The position numbers were made by a program, and so were the translations under genes. Below, one piece after another: positions 23,767 through 32,439 of a stretch of DNA of 37,048 nt. Source of the DNA: Cryobacterium frigoriphilum. Its GTDB lineage: Bacteria; Actinomycetota; Actinomycetes; Actinomycetales; Microbacteriaceae. The DNA is taken from NCBI RefSeq assembly GCF_004403305.1, contig NZ_SOHE01000025.1:1-37048 (forward strand), read 5' to 3'. The notes under the pieces are model-generated. The model ran no database searches. It was given only the letters and a program-made list of their open reading frames with translations, and had not been told where the DNA came from. How positions within the stretch are numbered: the stretch's first letter is position 1; each line of letters starts with the position of its first letter.

Positions 23767-23786
23767 TCTAAAGAATTGCCATTCTT
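23762..23786. promoter_or_regulatory. Palindromes between the ScfR-like regulator and pckG
   Basis: CTTTA-TC-TAAAG (23762-23773) overlaps the regulator's -10 box, and AAGAAT-TGCC-ATTCTT (23771-23786) lies next to it. Both are A/T-rich in a GC-rich genome and could be the autoregulatory and pckG-controlling sites. Confidence 0.45.
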
Positions 23787-23922
23787 AACTGTCTAATCGG
23801 GGGCTTGACCCGTGCTGGGGGGAGCATTCTGGTCTTACCGCAAGAAATTACGGTCTAGCAACTTCTCGAAAACGTATACCCCGCGTCTCCATCGAAGCCG
23901 AGCGGCAGAAAAAGGTCCCCAC

Positions 23923-25773
23923 ATGACCCTCACGAATCCTCCTGTACACACTCCCGAGACCCTCAGCCCCAAGCGCACCAGCAGCACCGACCCGAACCTG
24001 CAGGCCTGGGTCGACGAGATTGCCCGCCTGACCCAGCCGGACGCCGTCGTCTGGTGCGACGGCTCGCCCCGTGAGGCCAGCATCCTGAGCCGCCAGCTCG
24101 TCGCCGAGGGCAAGCTCATCCGCCTGAACCCCGAATGGCGCCCCAACAGCTTCCTCGCCCGCACCAACCCGAAAGACGTCGCCCGGGTCGAAGACCGCAC
24201 CTTCATCTGCAGCAACGACGAAGCGGATGCCGGCCCCACCAACAACTGGGCCGAACCGACCGCGATGCGCGAAGAACTTCAGGGTGTCTTCGCCGGCAGC
24301 ATGCGCGGCCGTACGCTCTACGTCGTTCCGTTCTCGATGGGCCCGCTCGGCGGCCCGATTTCGCAGCTCGGTGTCGAGATCACCGATTCCCCCTACGTCG
24401 TGCTCAACATGGGCATCATGACCCGCATGGGCGAGCAGATCCTCACCATGATCGAGGCCGGCGAGCCGTGGGTGCACACCGTGCACAGCATCGGCTACCC
24501 GCTCGTTGACGCCCAGGGCGTCAAGCGCGACGATGTCGAATGGCCCTGCAACGACACCAAGTACATCGTGCAGTTTCCCGACACCCGTGAGGTCTGGTCG
24601 TACGGCTCCGGCTACGGCGGAAACGCGCTGCTCTCGAAGAAGTCGTTCGCGCTGCGCATCGCATCCGTTATGGGCCGCGACGAGGGCTGGCTCGCCGAGC
24701 ACATGCTGCTCATCAAGCTGATCTCGCCCGAAGGTAACGTGTTCCACGTGTCCGCCGCGTTCCCGAGCGCCTGTGGCAAGACGAACCTGTCGATGCTGCA
24801 GCCGACCATCCCCGGCTGGAAGGTCGAGACCATCGGCGACGACATCGCCTGGCTGCGCCAGGGCGAAGACGGACGTCTCTGGGCCATCAACCCCGAGGCC
24901 GGCTTCTTCGGAGTCGCCCCCGGAACCGGTGAGACCACCAACCCGACCGCTGTCGCGACCATGTGGGGCAACACCATCTTCACCAACGTCGCCCTGCGCG
25001 ACGACGGAGACGTCTGGTGGGAGGGTCTGACCGACACGCCCCCCGCGCACCTCATCGACTGGCAGGGCAACGACTGGACCCCCGCGTCCGGCCGCCCCGC
25101 TGCCCACCCGAACTCCCGCTTCACCGTCGCTGCCGCCCAGTGCCCGTCGATTGCCGACGACTGGGAAGCGGCCGGCGGAGTGCCGATCGACGCCATCATC
25201 TTCGGTGGACGCCGCGCGACCAACGTGCCGCTCGTCGCTCAGGCCCGCAGCTGGAAGCACGGCGTGTTCATGGGAGCGACAATCAGCTCCGAGAAGACCG
25301 CCGCCGCCGAAGGAACCGTTGGAGAGCTGCGCCGCGACCCGTTCGCAATGCTGCCGTTCTGCGGCTACAACATGGCCGATTACTGGGCCCACTGGCTCGC
25401 GGTCGGCAAGTCCCTCGGCACCAAGGCTCCCGCGATCTTCCAGGTGAACTGGTTCCGCAAGGGTGATGACGGCAGCTTCATCTGGCCCGGATTCGGCGAA
25501 AACTCTCGCGTTCTCGAGTGGATGGTGCGTCGCCTCGAAGGCCAGGCCGAAGCCCGCGACACCCCGATTGGCCTGCTGCCGACCGTTGACGGCTTGAACC
25601 TGGAGGGGCTCGACCTCTCCGACAAGGACCTCGAGCAGCTCTTCGCGATCGACCCGGCCTCCTGGCTCGCCGAGTGCGACCTGACCGAGGAATACTTCAA
25701 CAAGTTCGGCGACCGCGTGCCGCCGGCACTGCTCGCCGAACTGGCCAGCGTTCGTTACCACCTCAAGGACTAA
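23923..25773 (+). CDS. pckG: Phosphoenolpyruvate carboxykinase (GTP)
   Basis: 616 residues from ATG 23923. An upstream open frame to 23812 is ignored because the normal N-terminus begins shortly before [15 protein letters not shown]. The GTP/PEP P-loop with hyper-reactive Cys is [14 protein letters not shown] (Cys 284). Further GTP-type hallmarks are [35 protein letters not shown] and ENSRVLEWM. It makes PEP from oxaloacetate and GTP in gluconeogenesis. The coding bias (nearly all AAC/CTG/GCC codons) suggests high expression. It is divergent from the ScfR-like regulator. Confidence 0.97.
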   Translation: MTLTNPPVHTPETLSPKRTSSTDPNLQAWVDEIARLTQPDAVVWCDGSPREASILSRQLVAEGKLIRLNPEWRPNSFLARTNPKDVARVEDRTFICSNDEADAGPTNNWAEPTAMREELQGVFAGSMRGRTLYVVPFSMGPLGGPISQLGVEITDSPYVVLNMGIMTRMGEQILTMIEAGEPWVHTVHSIGYPLVDAQGVKRDDVEWPCNDTKYIVQFPDTREVWSYGSGYGGNALLSKKSFALRIASVMGRDEGWLAEHMLLIKLISPEGNVFHVSAAFPSACGKTNLSMLQPTIPGWKVETIGDDIAWLRQGEDGRLWAINPEAGFFGVAPGTGETTNPTAVATMWGNTIFTNVALRDDGDVWWEGLTDTPPAHLIDWQGNDWTPASGRPAAHPNSRFTVAAAQCPSIADDWEAAGGVPIDAIIFGGRRATNVPLVAQARSWKHGVFMGATISSEKTAAAEGTVGELRRDPFAMLPFCGYNMADYWAHWLAVGKSLGTKAPAIFQVNWFRKGDDGSFIWPGFGENSRVLEWMVRRLEGQAEARDTPIGLLPTVDGLNLEGLDLSDKDLEQLFAIDPASWLAECDLTEEYFNKFGDRVPPALLAELASVRYHLKD

Positions 25774-25815
25774 CGCCCGAGGCCCCGACCGGAACGACCT
25801 GCTTCTCTGAATTAC

Positions 25816-25837
25816 CTGCCCGGCACTATCCGGGCAG
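25816..25837 (+). terminator. Hairpin downstream of pckG
   Basis: CTGCCCGG-CACTAT-CCGGGCAG forms a perfect 8-bp GC-rich stem 43 bases after the stop. There is no T-run, as is common for actinobacterial terminators. Confidence 0.5.
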
Positions 25838-25847
25838 CGCACCACCG

Positions 25848-25876
25848 CGACCCCGTCACCTCCCGTGGCGGGGTCG
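25848..25876 (+). terminator. Second hairpin downstream of pckG
   Basis: CGACCCCG and CGGGGTCG pair around a 13-base loop that itself contains CAC/GTG, and TTGT follows. Together with the preceding hairpin this looks like a tandem terminator isolating pckG from the mannosidase gene. Confidence 0.55.
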
Positions 25877-25961
25877 TTGTGCGTGGTGTCGGGCCGGGGT
25901 CGCTGGCCCTGCCGTGGCGGCAATGCGGGCCGGGCCGGTGTCGGAGCGCTGGCCCCGGCCG

Positions 25962-25967
25962 TAGGAT
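25962..25967 (+). promoter_or_regulatory. -10 element, leaderless start of the mannosidase gene
   Basis: TAGGAT, six bases, then ATG 25974. Confidence 0.5.
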
Positions 25968-25973
25968 GCTGGC

Positions 25974-28900
25974 ATGCATGACGACAGCGTCAACGTTGAG
26001 GCCCGTCTCACCCGGTTCGTGCGTGAGCGGCTCGTGCCGGCCGTGCACCGCGCTGCGGTGCCGCTCACCGTCACCGCCTGGGTCGTTCCCGGTTCGGTGA
26101 CGGATGCCCCGGTGCCCTTCGCCGAGGCCGTCACCCGGCCGTTCACCCCGTTCGCCGTCGGCGAGCCATGGGGCCGGCCGTGGGGAACCGTGTGGTTCCA
26201 TCTCACCGGCAGCGTGCCCGATGACTGGGCGGCGGCGGTCGACACCCGCGTCGAAGTCGTCGTCGATCTGGGCTTTTCCCTCTCCGCTCCCGGGTTTCAG
26301 GCCGAGGGGCTCGTCTATTCGGCCGACGGCCGCATTCTGAAGGGGCTCGAATCCCTGAACCGTTCGGTGCCCGTCACGGGCCGGCACGTCGACCTCTACG
26401 TCGAGGCCGCCGCGAACCCGAACATCGCCGGGGATTTCAGCTTCGCTCCGACCGGCGCGGGTGACCCGGCGACCGCGGGCGACGAGGCGCTCTATGTGCT
26501 CCGTCAGGCCGATGTGAGCCTGCGTGACCTGCCGGTGTGGCAGCTGTTGCACGACGTGCTGGCCCTCGACGGATTGCGCCGCGAGCTGCCGGAGGCCTCG
26601 TCGCGCCGGGCGAACCTGCTGCGCGCCCTCGAGCGCTGCGTCGATGTGGTCGATCCGCACGATGTGACCGGTACGGCCCGTGCCGGACGCGCGGCTCTGG
26701 CCGGCGTGCTGGCCAGAGGGGCCAACGCGAGCGCGCACCGGGTGCACGCCGTCGGGCACGCCCATATCGACAGCGCCTGGCTGTGGCCGACCCGGGAAAC
26801 CGTGCGCAAGGTCGCCCGCACCTTCTCCAACGTGCTCGCCCTCATCGAGCAGCACCCCGGGTTCGTGTTCGCGGCATCATCCGCTCAGCAGTACGCCTGG
26901 CTGAAACAGCACTATCCGGAGCTGTTCGAGCGGGTGCGCGCCGCCGTTGCCAGCGGTGTGTTCGTGCCGGCCGGGGGCATGTGGGTCGAGTCCGACACGA
27001 ACATGCCTGGTGGGGAATCCCTCGCCCGCCAGTTCATGCACGGCAAGGCATTCTTTCTGCGGGAGTTCGGGGTGGAACCGCTCGACGTCTGGCTGCCCGA
27101 TTCCTTCGGGTATTCGGCGGCGCTGCCGCAGATCGTGCGCGCCGCCGGCTCACGCTGGTTCCTCACCCAGAAATTGTCGTGGAACGATACCAACCGATTT
27201 CCGCATCACACGTTTCTCTGGGAGGGCATCGACGGTTCGCGGCTGTTCACCCATTTTCCACCGGTCGCGGACTACAACGCCCAGCTGTCCGGCCTCGAAC
27301 TCGCCCGCGCCGAGCGTCTGTTCGCCGAGAAGGGCCACGCGAACTCCTCGCTCGTGCCGTTCGGCTGGGGCGATGGGGGAGGTGGCCCGACCGAAGAGAT
27401 GCTCGCCGCGGCGGCCCGCACCGCCGACCTCGAGGGGTCGCCGACCGTGCAGCTCTCCAGCCCGGCACAGTTCTTCACGGCGGCGGAAGCCGAGTACAAG
27501 CATCCGCCGGTCTGGTCTGGAGAGCTCTACCTCGAGTTTCACCGCGGAACCTACAGCGGTCAGGCGCGCACCAAGCGCGGCAACCGCCGCAGCGAGCACA
27601 TGCTGCGCGAGGCCGAGCTCTGGGCGACCACCGCGAGCGTGCGCACCGGCGCGACCTATCCGGCCCACGAACTGGAGCGGGCCTGGCAGACGGTGCTGCT
27701 CGGCCAGTTTCACGACATCCTGCCGGGCTCCTCGATCGCCTGGGTGCACCAGGAAGCGGAGCGGCAGTACGCCGTCGTCGAGCGGATGCTGACCTCCCTC
27801 ATCGAGACCGCCGTGCGCACCCTCGCCGGCGCCGGCCAGAGCGCGGCTCTGCTGAATGCTGGCCCCTACCCGCTGGCCGGGGTGCCAGCCCTCGGCGGGC
27901 TTGCGGCCGGCACAGGCACCGGCGTGGCTGCCGGTGCTGGCTCCGAAACAGACGCCGCCCGTGCCAGCAGCGGAGATGCACCGCGTCACACGCCGGCCAC
28001 GGTCGAGTCCACTCCCGCCGGACTCGTGCTGCGCAACGCCCACGTCGCCGTCACCATCGACGCTGACGGCCTTTTTTCCTCCGTGCGAGATCTGGCGACC
28101 GACCGCGAACTGATCCCGACCGGTGCACGCGGCAATCTGCTGCAGCTCTACCGGGACACCCCGAACCAGTGGGACGCCTGGGACATCGACGCCCATTACC
28201 GCCACACTGTGACCGACCTCGCCGCGGCCGAATCCGTCACGCCGGTCGACGCGGGGCATCCGCTCGCCGCGGCCGTGCGCATCACCCGCAGCTTGGGCGG
28301 GTCGACCGTCGTCGAAACGATCACCCTCGACGACGACAGCCATGCCGTCGACCTGCACTTCGAGATCGACTGGCATGAGCGCCAGAAGCTGCTGAAACTC
28401 ACATTTCCCCTCGACGTGCTCGCCGAGCGAGCGGCGAGCGAGATCCAGTTCGGGCACGTATTCCGGCCCACGCACGCCAACACCTCATGGGATGCCGCCC
28501 GATTCGAGACCGTCGCGCACCGCTGGATACACGTCGGCGAGCCCGGCTACGGGGTCGCGATCGCCAACGACGCCGTCTACGGTCACTCCATCTTTCGGGC
28601 GCCAACCACGCAGTCGGATGCCCGGCCCACAACGACCGTGCAACTGTCGCTGCTGCGCGCACCCCTCTACCCCGACCCCAGCGCCGATCAGGGCAGCCAC
28701 GAGTTTCGGGTCGCGATCCGCGTCGGCGCGAGCCTCGCCGATGCGGTCGCCGAGGGTTACCGCCTCAATCTGCCGCTGCGCAAGGTCACCGGCGTCGGGC
28801 CCGGCGCCATCAAGCCGCTGCTGCACGTCGACAACCCGGCGGTCGTGGTCGAAGCGGTGAAGCTCGCCGAAGACGGCAGCGGCGACGTGGTCGTGAGGCT

Positions 28901-29177
28901 CTACGAGGCGCACGGCACGCGGGCGCGCGCCAGGCTCACGCGCTCATTCGAGGCAGCGGATGCCTACGAAACCGACCTGCTCGAGCGCCCACTTCCCGGC
29001 CCGGTCGCGGCCCAGACGCAGTTCGGGGCTGAATTCACTCTCACCCTGCGCCCCTTCCAGCTCGTCACCCTGCGCTACTCCCGCCGCTGGCCCTACGATT
29101 CCCCGAACAGGCACGGCGAGAGCGTGCGATCCCGGGCGAACATCGACTGCCTCGCGAGTTTCAGCCCGACGCTCTGA
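25974..29177 (+). CDS. Alpha-mannosidase, glycoside hydrolase family 38
   Basis: 1067 residues. The GH38 catalytic domain starts near residue 255 with the zinc site VGHAHIDSAWLW (His 264, Asp 266) and has the nucleophile Asp 376 in WLPDSFGYSAALPQI. GWGDGGGGPTEEML, FHRGTYSGQARTK and HDILPGSSI are further family landmarks. N-terminal (1-250) and C-terminal beta domains complete the usual ~1000-residue layout. It is cytoplasmic (no signal peptide) and would release mannose from oligosaccharides taken up by the cell. Two oddities: a Gly/Ala/Thr-rich insert at ~630-680, and about 30 C-terminal residues (WPYDSPNRHGESV to the end) beyond the normal terminus. Confidence 0.95.
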   Translation: MHDDSVNVEARLTRFVRERLVPAVHRAAVPLTVTAWVVPGSVTDAPVPFAEAVTRPFTPFAVGEPWGRPWGTVWFHLTGSVPDDWAAAVDTRVEVVVDLGFSLSAPGFQAEGLVYSADGRILKGLESLNRSVPVTGRHVDLYVEAAANPNIAGDFSFAPTGAGDPATAGDEALYVLRQADVSLRDLPVWQLLHDVLALDGLRRELPEASSRRANLLRALERCVDVVDPHDVTGTARAGRAALAGVLARGANASAHRVHAVGHAHIDSAWLWPTRETVRKVARTFSNVLALIEQHPGFVFAASSAQQYAWLKQHYPELFERVRAAVASGVFVPAGGMWVESDTNMPGGESLARQFMHGKAFFLREFGVEPLDVWLPDSFGYSAALPQIVRAAGSRWFLTQKLSWNDTNRFPHHTFLWEGIDGSRLFTHFPPVADYNAQLSGLELARAERLFAEKGHANSSLVPFGWGDGGGGPTEEMLAAAARTADLEGSPTVQLSSPAQFFTAAEAEYKHPPVWSGELYLEFHRGTYSGQARTKRGNRRSEHMLREAELWATTASVRTGATYPAHELERAWQTVLLGQFHDILPGSSIAWVHQEAERQYAVVERMLTSLIETAVRTLAGAGQSAALLNAGPYPLAGVPALGGLAAGTGTGVAAGAGSETDAARASSGDAPRHTPATVESTPAGLVLRNAHVAVTIDADGLFSSVRDLATDRELIPTGARGNLLQLYRDTPNQWDAWDIDAHYRHTVTDLAAAESVTPVDAGHPLAAAVRITRSLGGSTVVETITLDDDSHAVDLHFEIDWHERQKLLKLTFPLDVLAERAASEIQFGHVFRPTHANTSWDAARFETVAHRWIHVGEPGYGVAIANDAVYGHSIFRAPTTQSDARPTTTVQLSLLRAPLYPDPSADQGSHEFRVAIRVGASLADAVAEGYRLNLPLRKVTGVGPGAIKPLLHVDNPAVVVEAVKLAEDGSGDVVVRLYEAHGTRARARLTRSFEAADAYETDLLERPLPGPVAAQTQFGAEFTLTLRPFQLVTLRYSRRWPYDSPNRHGESVRSRANIDCLASFSPTL

Positions 29178-29303
29178 GCGGGCAGCGGGGGTGAAGTCCC
29201 TCGCCGGAATGAGTACCCGAACGAAGAACAGGCACGGCTCGTAACCGCCGACAAAATCGCACCGGCTCGGCCGCGGCCTGTTGCTCGACCGCGGAATGGC
29301 CGC

Positions 29304-29347
29304 GGCAGCACCCTGGCAACATCCGGATCACACCACTCGGTGCTGCC
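29304..29347 (+). terminator. Hairpin downstream of the mannosidase gene
   Basis: GGCAGCACC (29304-29312) and GGTGCTGCC (29339-29347) are perfectly complementary with a 26-base loop. It could end the mannosidase transcript, though it has no T-run. Confidence 0.35.
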
Positions 29348-29352
29348 AGCGT

Positions 29353-29380
29353 GGCCGATGGCCGATGGCCGATGGCCGAT
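29353..29380. repeat. Four tandem copies of GGCCGAT
   Basis: A 7-bp noncoding repeat in the 337-bp gap between the mannosidase and HNH genes, just before a second, longer array. Confidence 0.95.
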
Positions 29381-29391
29381 GGGCGGCTGGG

Positions 29392-29490
29392 CAGCCGGAC
29401 CAGCCGGACCAGCCGGACCAGCCGGACCAGCCGGACCAGCCGGACCAGCCAGACCAGCCGGACCAGCCGGACCAGCCGGACCAGCCGGAC
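29392..29490. repeat. Eleven tandem copies of the 9-mer CAGCCGGAC
   Basis: Units are exact except the seventh (CAGCCAGAC), and a partial unit follows. Unit length is a multiple of three but no credible gene reads through it. It lies 24 bp from the stop of the convergent HNH gene. The rest of the gap (29178-29303) shows no gene. Confidence 0.97.
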
Positions 29491-29514
29491 CAGCCGGGGT
29501 AGTCGGTCAGGCCG

Positions 29515-31359
29515 TTAGCGCTCTAGGCGGAATGGTGACTGGAGCTTCAATTCGGACTTGCTCTGTAGCCGGATCGGTGCCTGTTGTGGGTCGGCTGTGA
29601 GGGGTGGGATGAGCCAATATTCGTTACCGTTTCCGTCGAGCGCGGCGGTGCGGGTGATGGTCCAGCCGTCGTTGTGGATGCGGAGGTGGTGGGGTTTGCA
29701 AAACAGGATGCCGTCGTCGATGTTGGTTTGTCCGTTGTCGCCGGCCCAGCCGTGGAGGTGGTGGGTTTCGGCCCAGCTGGGTGGTCTATGGCAGTCGGGC
29801 ATCATGCATCCGCCGTCGCGGATGGCGAGGGCGGCGCGTTGGGTGTTGGTGAAGAGGCGTTGGGTGCGGCCGACGTCGAGGGGTTGGTTGGCGGTGTTGA
29901 AGAGGATCGGGGTGAATCCGCCGATGCAGATGAGGCGGGCGATGGTTGCTTCGGGGGCGGGATTGATGGTGCCTTCGAGGAGCCCGTCGGTCACGCCCCA
30001 GGTCAGGTTGCGGCTGTTTTTCTCGTTCCGCTTGTACTTCTCTTTCTCGAAGGTGTTGATGCCCGGGAGAATCAGCCCGTTGTTGAATCGACCATCCCCA
30101 ATGTTGGCCGTCTCGATGTTCTCGCCGTTCTCGATGTTCTCGGTGTTCTCGGCGGAGCCGGTGCGGCTGTTGGTTCCCGCGGAGGCTCGGGTGCCCGTGG
30201 TGTCGGTAGTCACGGTTGGCGTGGGGGTGCTGGCTCTGATTACGTCGCCGTCGTCGCCGTCGGTGCCGTCGGTGTTGGTGATGTCGGCGGTCGTGGCGGT
30301 GTTGATGTCCGTCGCATGTGGGGTCGGCGCGTCGTCGATCAGGTGCGCGGTCGGGTGCGTGGTTGGCTGCGGGGTGGGTGGCAGGTCGGTCGGAACGCTG
30401 AAGACGGCTTTGACGCTCGGGGTTACCGGGCCGAAGACGCGGCCGGGGTCGGCTCCGGCGGCGACGACGATCGCCTCGATGAGGGCCTCTGCGGCGATCT
30501 GGTCGGTCGAGCGGGGGTCGTCGATGATGCTCTGCGCCCGGGCCTTGGCTCCCTTCTCGGTGAAACGGGGCCCGCCGATGCGCGGGCCGACGACTTGGAG
30601 CAGGAATGAGCGCATGTACTGGCCGTTCTCCGGGTCGAGGAGGAACTCGCCGTGCAACATGCCGTCGGGTCGGTCGCTGACCCTCAGGTATTGCCGGGCG
30701 CGCATGGCGTCGGCGCGGCTTGCGATGCCGTTGGTGTCGATGCGGTCACGCATATGGCGGGCCGCCTGCGACGCCCGGTCGGCATTCAGGGTCGCGCACT
30801 CCGGGATCAGCACGATCAGCGCCGCGCGGAGCATGTCTGCGGTGACCCCGATCGCCGGTTCGCCTAAACCTCGGCGGATCGCCGTGGCGGCTTCGACGGT
30901 GAACACACCCTGCGCGACGGCGTCACCGAGCGGGCCGAACCACGGCTGCTCCACCTCGATGGGCGGGAGGTCGGGAAACTCCAGCGCCTGCGCGTCGGCT
31001 TCATTCTGCCGTTCTCGAGCGGTTTCGGTTTCGGTGGCGAGGGTGCCTGCTTCGATCAGTTTGCGGGCGTCGGCCTTGGTGCCGGCTCCGCCACCGCCGA
31101 GGCTCTGCACGAACTCCTCGGGACTGTTGAAGCCGTGCAGGCGGGCCAGCCCTTCTCGGCCCAGCTTCCAGTCGGAGCGAACGTCGATATTGGCCGCCGA
31201 GAGCGCCACGATGAGGTTGACCCGGCGCTGAAACCCGGCCAGCAGCCGGTGGGCCTGCTCAGACTGCTCATTCGAGAGTGACGTGAACGTGGCTGAAGAG
31301 AGGGCGGCCCGGTCCAAACACCGGGTCATTTCGCTGAATGTCGCTTGGAGGTTTTCCAT
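29515..31359 (-). CDS. HNH endonuclease-signature protein, DUF222/13E12 repeat family
   Basis: 614 residues. The N-terminal DUF222 region (about 1-330: EQAHRLLAGFQRRVNLIVALSA, LRVSDRPDGMLHGEFLLDPENG) is followed by a Thr/Asp/Asn/Glu-rich, poorly conserved stretch (~335-430) and the C-terminal HNH domain (~515-575). There, CMMPDCHRPPSWAETHHLHGW and ILFCKPHHLRIHNDGW supply the zinc cysteines and catalytic His residues. The family is abundant and repeated in actinobacterial genomes and its role (nuclease, mobile or intein-related) is unsettled. No strong ribosome site was seen. GACACT ends six bases before the ATG, a weak version of the leaderless pattern. Confidence 0.9.
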   Translation of the reverse strand: MENLQATFSEMTRCLDRAALSSATFTSLSNEQSEQAHRLLAGFQRRVNLIVALSAANIDVRSDWKLGREGLARLHGFNSPEEFVQSLGGGGAGTKADARKLIEAGTLATETETARERQNEADAQALEFPDLPPIEVEQPWFGPLGDAVAQGVFTVEAATAIRRGLGEPAIGVTADMLRAALIVLIPECATLNADRASQAARHMRDRIDTNGIASRADAMRARQYLRVSDRPDGMLHGEFLLDPENGQYMRSFLLQVVGPRIGGPRFTEKGAKARAQSIIDDPRSTDQIAAEALIEAIVVAAGADPGRVFGPVTPSVKAVFSVPTDLPPTPQPTTHPTAHLIDDAPTPHATDINTATTADITNTDGTDGDDGDVIRASTPTPTVTTDTTGTRASAGTNSRTGSAENTENIENGENIETANIGDGRFNNGLILPGINTFEKEKYKRNEKNSRNLTWGVTDGLLEGTINPAPEATIARLICIGGFTPILFNTANQPLDVGRTQRLFTNTQRAALAIRDGGCMMPDCHRPPSWAETHHLHGWAGDNGQTNIDDGILFCKPHHLRIHNDGWTITRTAALDGNGNEYWLIPPLTADPQQAPIRLQSKSELKLQSPFRLER

Positions 31360-31449
31360 GTCCTGAGTGTCTCAGCAGCCACCGACATTCTGAGAGAAAA
31401 CCTCAGCTATCGAGAAACTCCGCGCTGCTGCGCTCCTGTGGAGGGATCG

Positions 31450-31707
31450 TCACCCGGTTCTGGCGACCTTGACGAGGTATCCCGCCGGCCGCAACGTCAG
31501 CCTCGGCTCGGCGTCGAGGAGGCATTTGATTGCTCTGACCTCTGCCACCGCCGGGTCGATTCCGGCCAGCTCCAGTGTCGCGACCGCCCAAGCGCGCGCA
31601 GACGGCGGCGGGCCCGCCGCCGTCGACTTTTCTCCGAATATCTTCTCCAGTCGGAGTCGAGGATCAACCCTGTCGCCGAAGATTTTCGCCAAGAACTTGC
31701 TCTGCAT
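31450..31707 (-). CDS. Small protein with an L7/L12 C-terminal-like helix pattern
   Basis: 85 residues from ATG 31707 (a longer frame to 31839 includes an unlikely basic leader). Begins MQSKFLAKIFGDRVDPRLRLEKIFG, and a second half carries AVAEVRAIKCLLDAEPRLTL, reminiscent of the EVRAIKALREATGLGL helix of ribosomal protein L7/L12-like proteins. The resemblance is short and should be treated as a guess. It is divergent from the NTF2-like gene (130 bp between starts). Confidence 0.5.
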   Translation of the reverse strand: MQSKFLAKIFGDRVDPRLRLEKIFGEKSTAAGPPPSARAWAVATLELAGIDPAVAEVRAIKCLLDAEPRLTLRPAGYLVKVARTG

Positions 31708-31837
31708 TATTGAATCCCACTTCGTGTGTGTTTGTTTCCCTACTGAAACCCTAGAAAACGATCCCGTGCCCCGCATCCGCCTGCCGGGGGAGGGAACGAA
31801 CCTGGCCACCGACGACCGAGCCTGACAGACTGTCCGC

Positions 31838-32269
31838 ATGACGACGCAGCTGAACCCGGTGACCCAGGCGCTCGATGCTTATGCGGCCGCGGTGGCAGCT
31901 CAAGACGTTGACGGGTTCGTCGCCCTGTATGACGACGACGTGGTTGTCTATGACTCGTGGGGGCAGTGGCAATACAGCGGACTCTCCGCATGGCGGGGGA
32001 TGGTCACGGACTGGTTCGGCTCCCTCGGCAGCGACACCGTGGAGGTCGTGTTCGCCGATGTGCAGACGATGGTCTCCCGTGAGGTGGCCTTCGGCCACGC
32101 GGCAGTGACCTTCACGGCGATCTCAGCCCGAGGCGAGCGCACGCGTTCCATGACGAATCGACTGACCATCAATCTCGCCAGAAACGACGACGCCTGGAAG
32201 ATCGTGCACGAACACAGTTCGCTGCCGATCGACATGGAAACCGGCGCCGCGATCTTTGAGCGAGCGTAG
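31838..32269 (+). CDS. NTF2-like (SnoaL/DUF4440-type) protein
   Basis: 143 residues, the usual length of an NTF2-like cone fold. An N-terminal helix (VTQALDAYAAAVAAQDVDGFVALYDDD), then WGQWQYSGLSAWRGMVTDWF and a final sheet with AWKIVHEHSSLPID. Such proteins are small-molecule-binding enzymes or putative ketosteroid-isomerase-like proteins, with no fixed substrate. There is no clear ribosome site. CAGACT lies six bases before ATG 31838, a relaxed form of the leaderless pattern. Confidence 0.85.
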   Translation: MTTQLNPVTQALDAYAAAVAAQDVDGFVALYDDDVVVYDSWGQWQYSGLSAWRGMVTDWFGSLGSDTVEVVFADVQTMVSREVAFGHAAVTFTAISARGERTRSMTNRLTINLARNDDAWKIVHEHSSLPIDMETGAAIFERA

Positions 32270-32439
32270 ATTCTTGCGACTCGTCGGGCTTTCTCAGGTG
32301 CGAGTCGAGCGCCGGCCTGCCGTGGCCCGGCACGCAATCGCCTGTCCCACACAGCAAGAATCGTGTCGTCGCCCCCGACTGCGAGAATTTTCGCAAGTTG
32401 AACGGCATCAGCGCCTCCCAGCGCATACCTGCCCGACAC

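Noticed and set aside
23812..23922. 37-residue N-terminal extension of PEP carboxykinase
   Set aside because: The family starts near ATG 23923. The extension overlaps the likely promoter region and has no ribosome site.
23848..25923. 691-codon minus-strand open frame opposite pckG
   Set aside because: Antisense shadow caused by strong codon bias in pckG. No domain is recognisable.
29392..29490. CRISPR-like repeat array
   Set aside because: Units are only 9 bp with no spacers and there are no cas genes. It is a simple tandem repeat.
32269..32362. A 94-bp segment with 9-bp inverted ends (GATTCTTGC/GCAAGAATC) and inner hairpins, similar in size to the two long inverted-repeat elements
   Set aside because: Nine-bp arms over this distance are expected several times by chance in a window of this size, so it was not grouped with the 15- and 18-bp elements.
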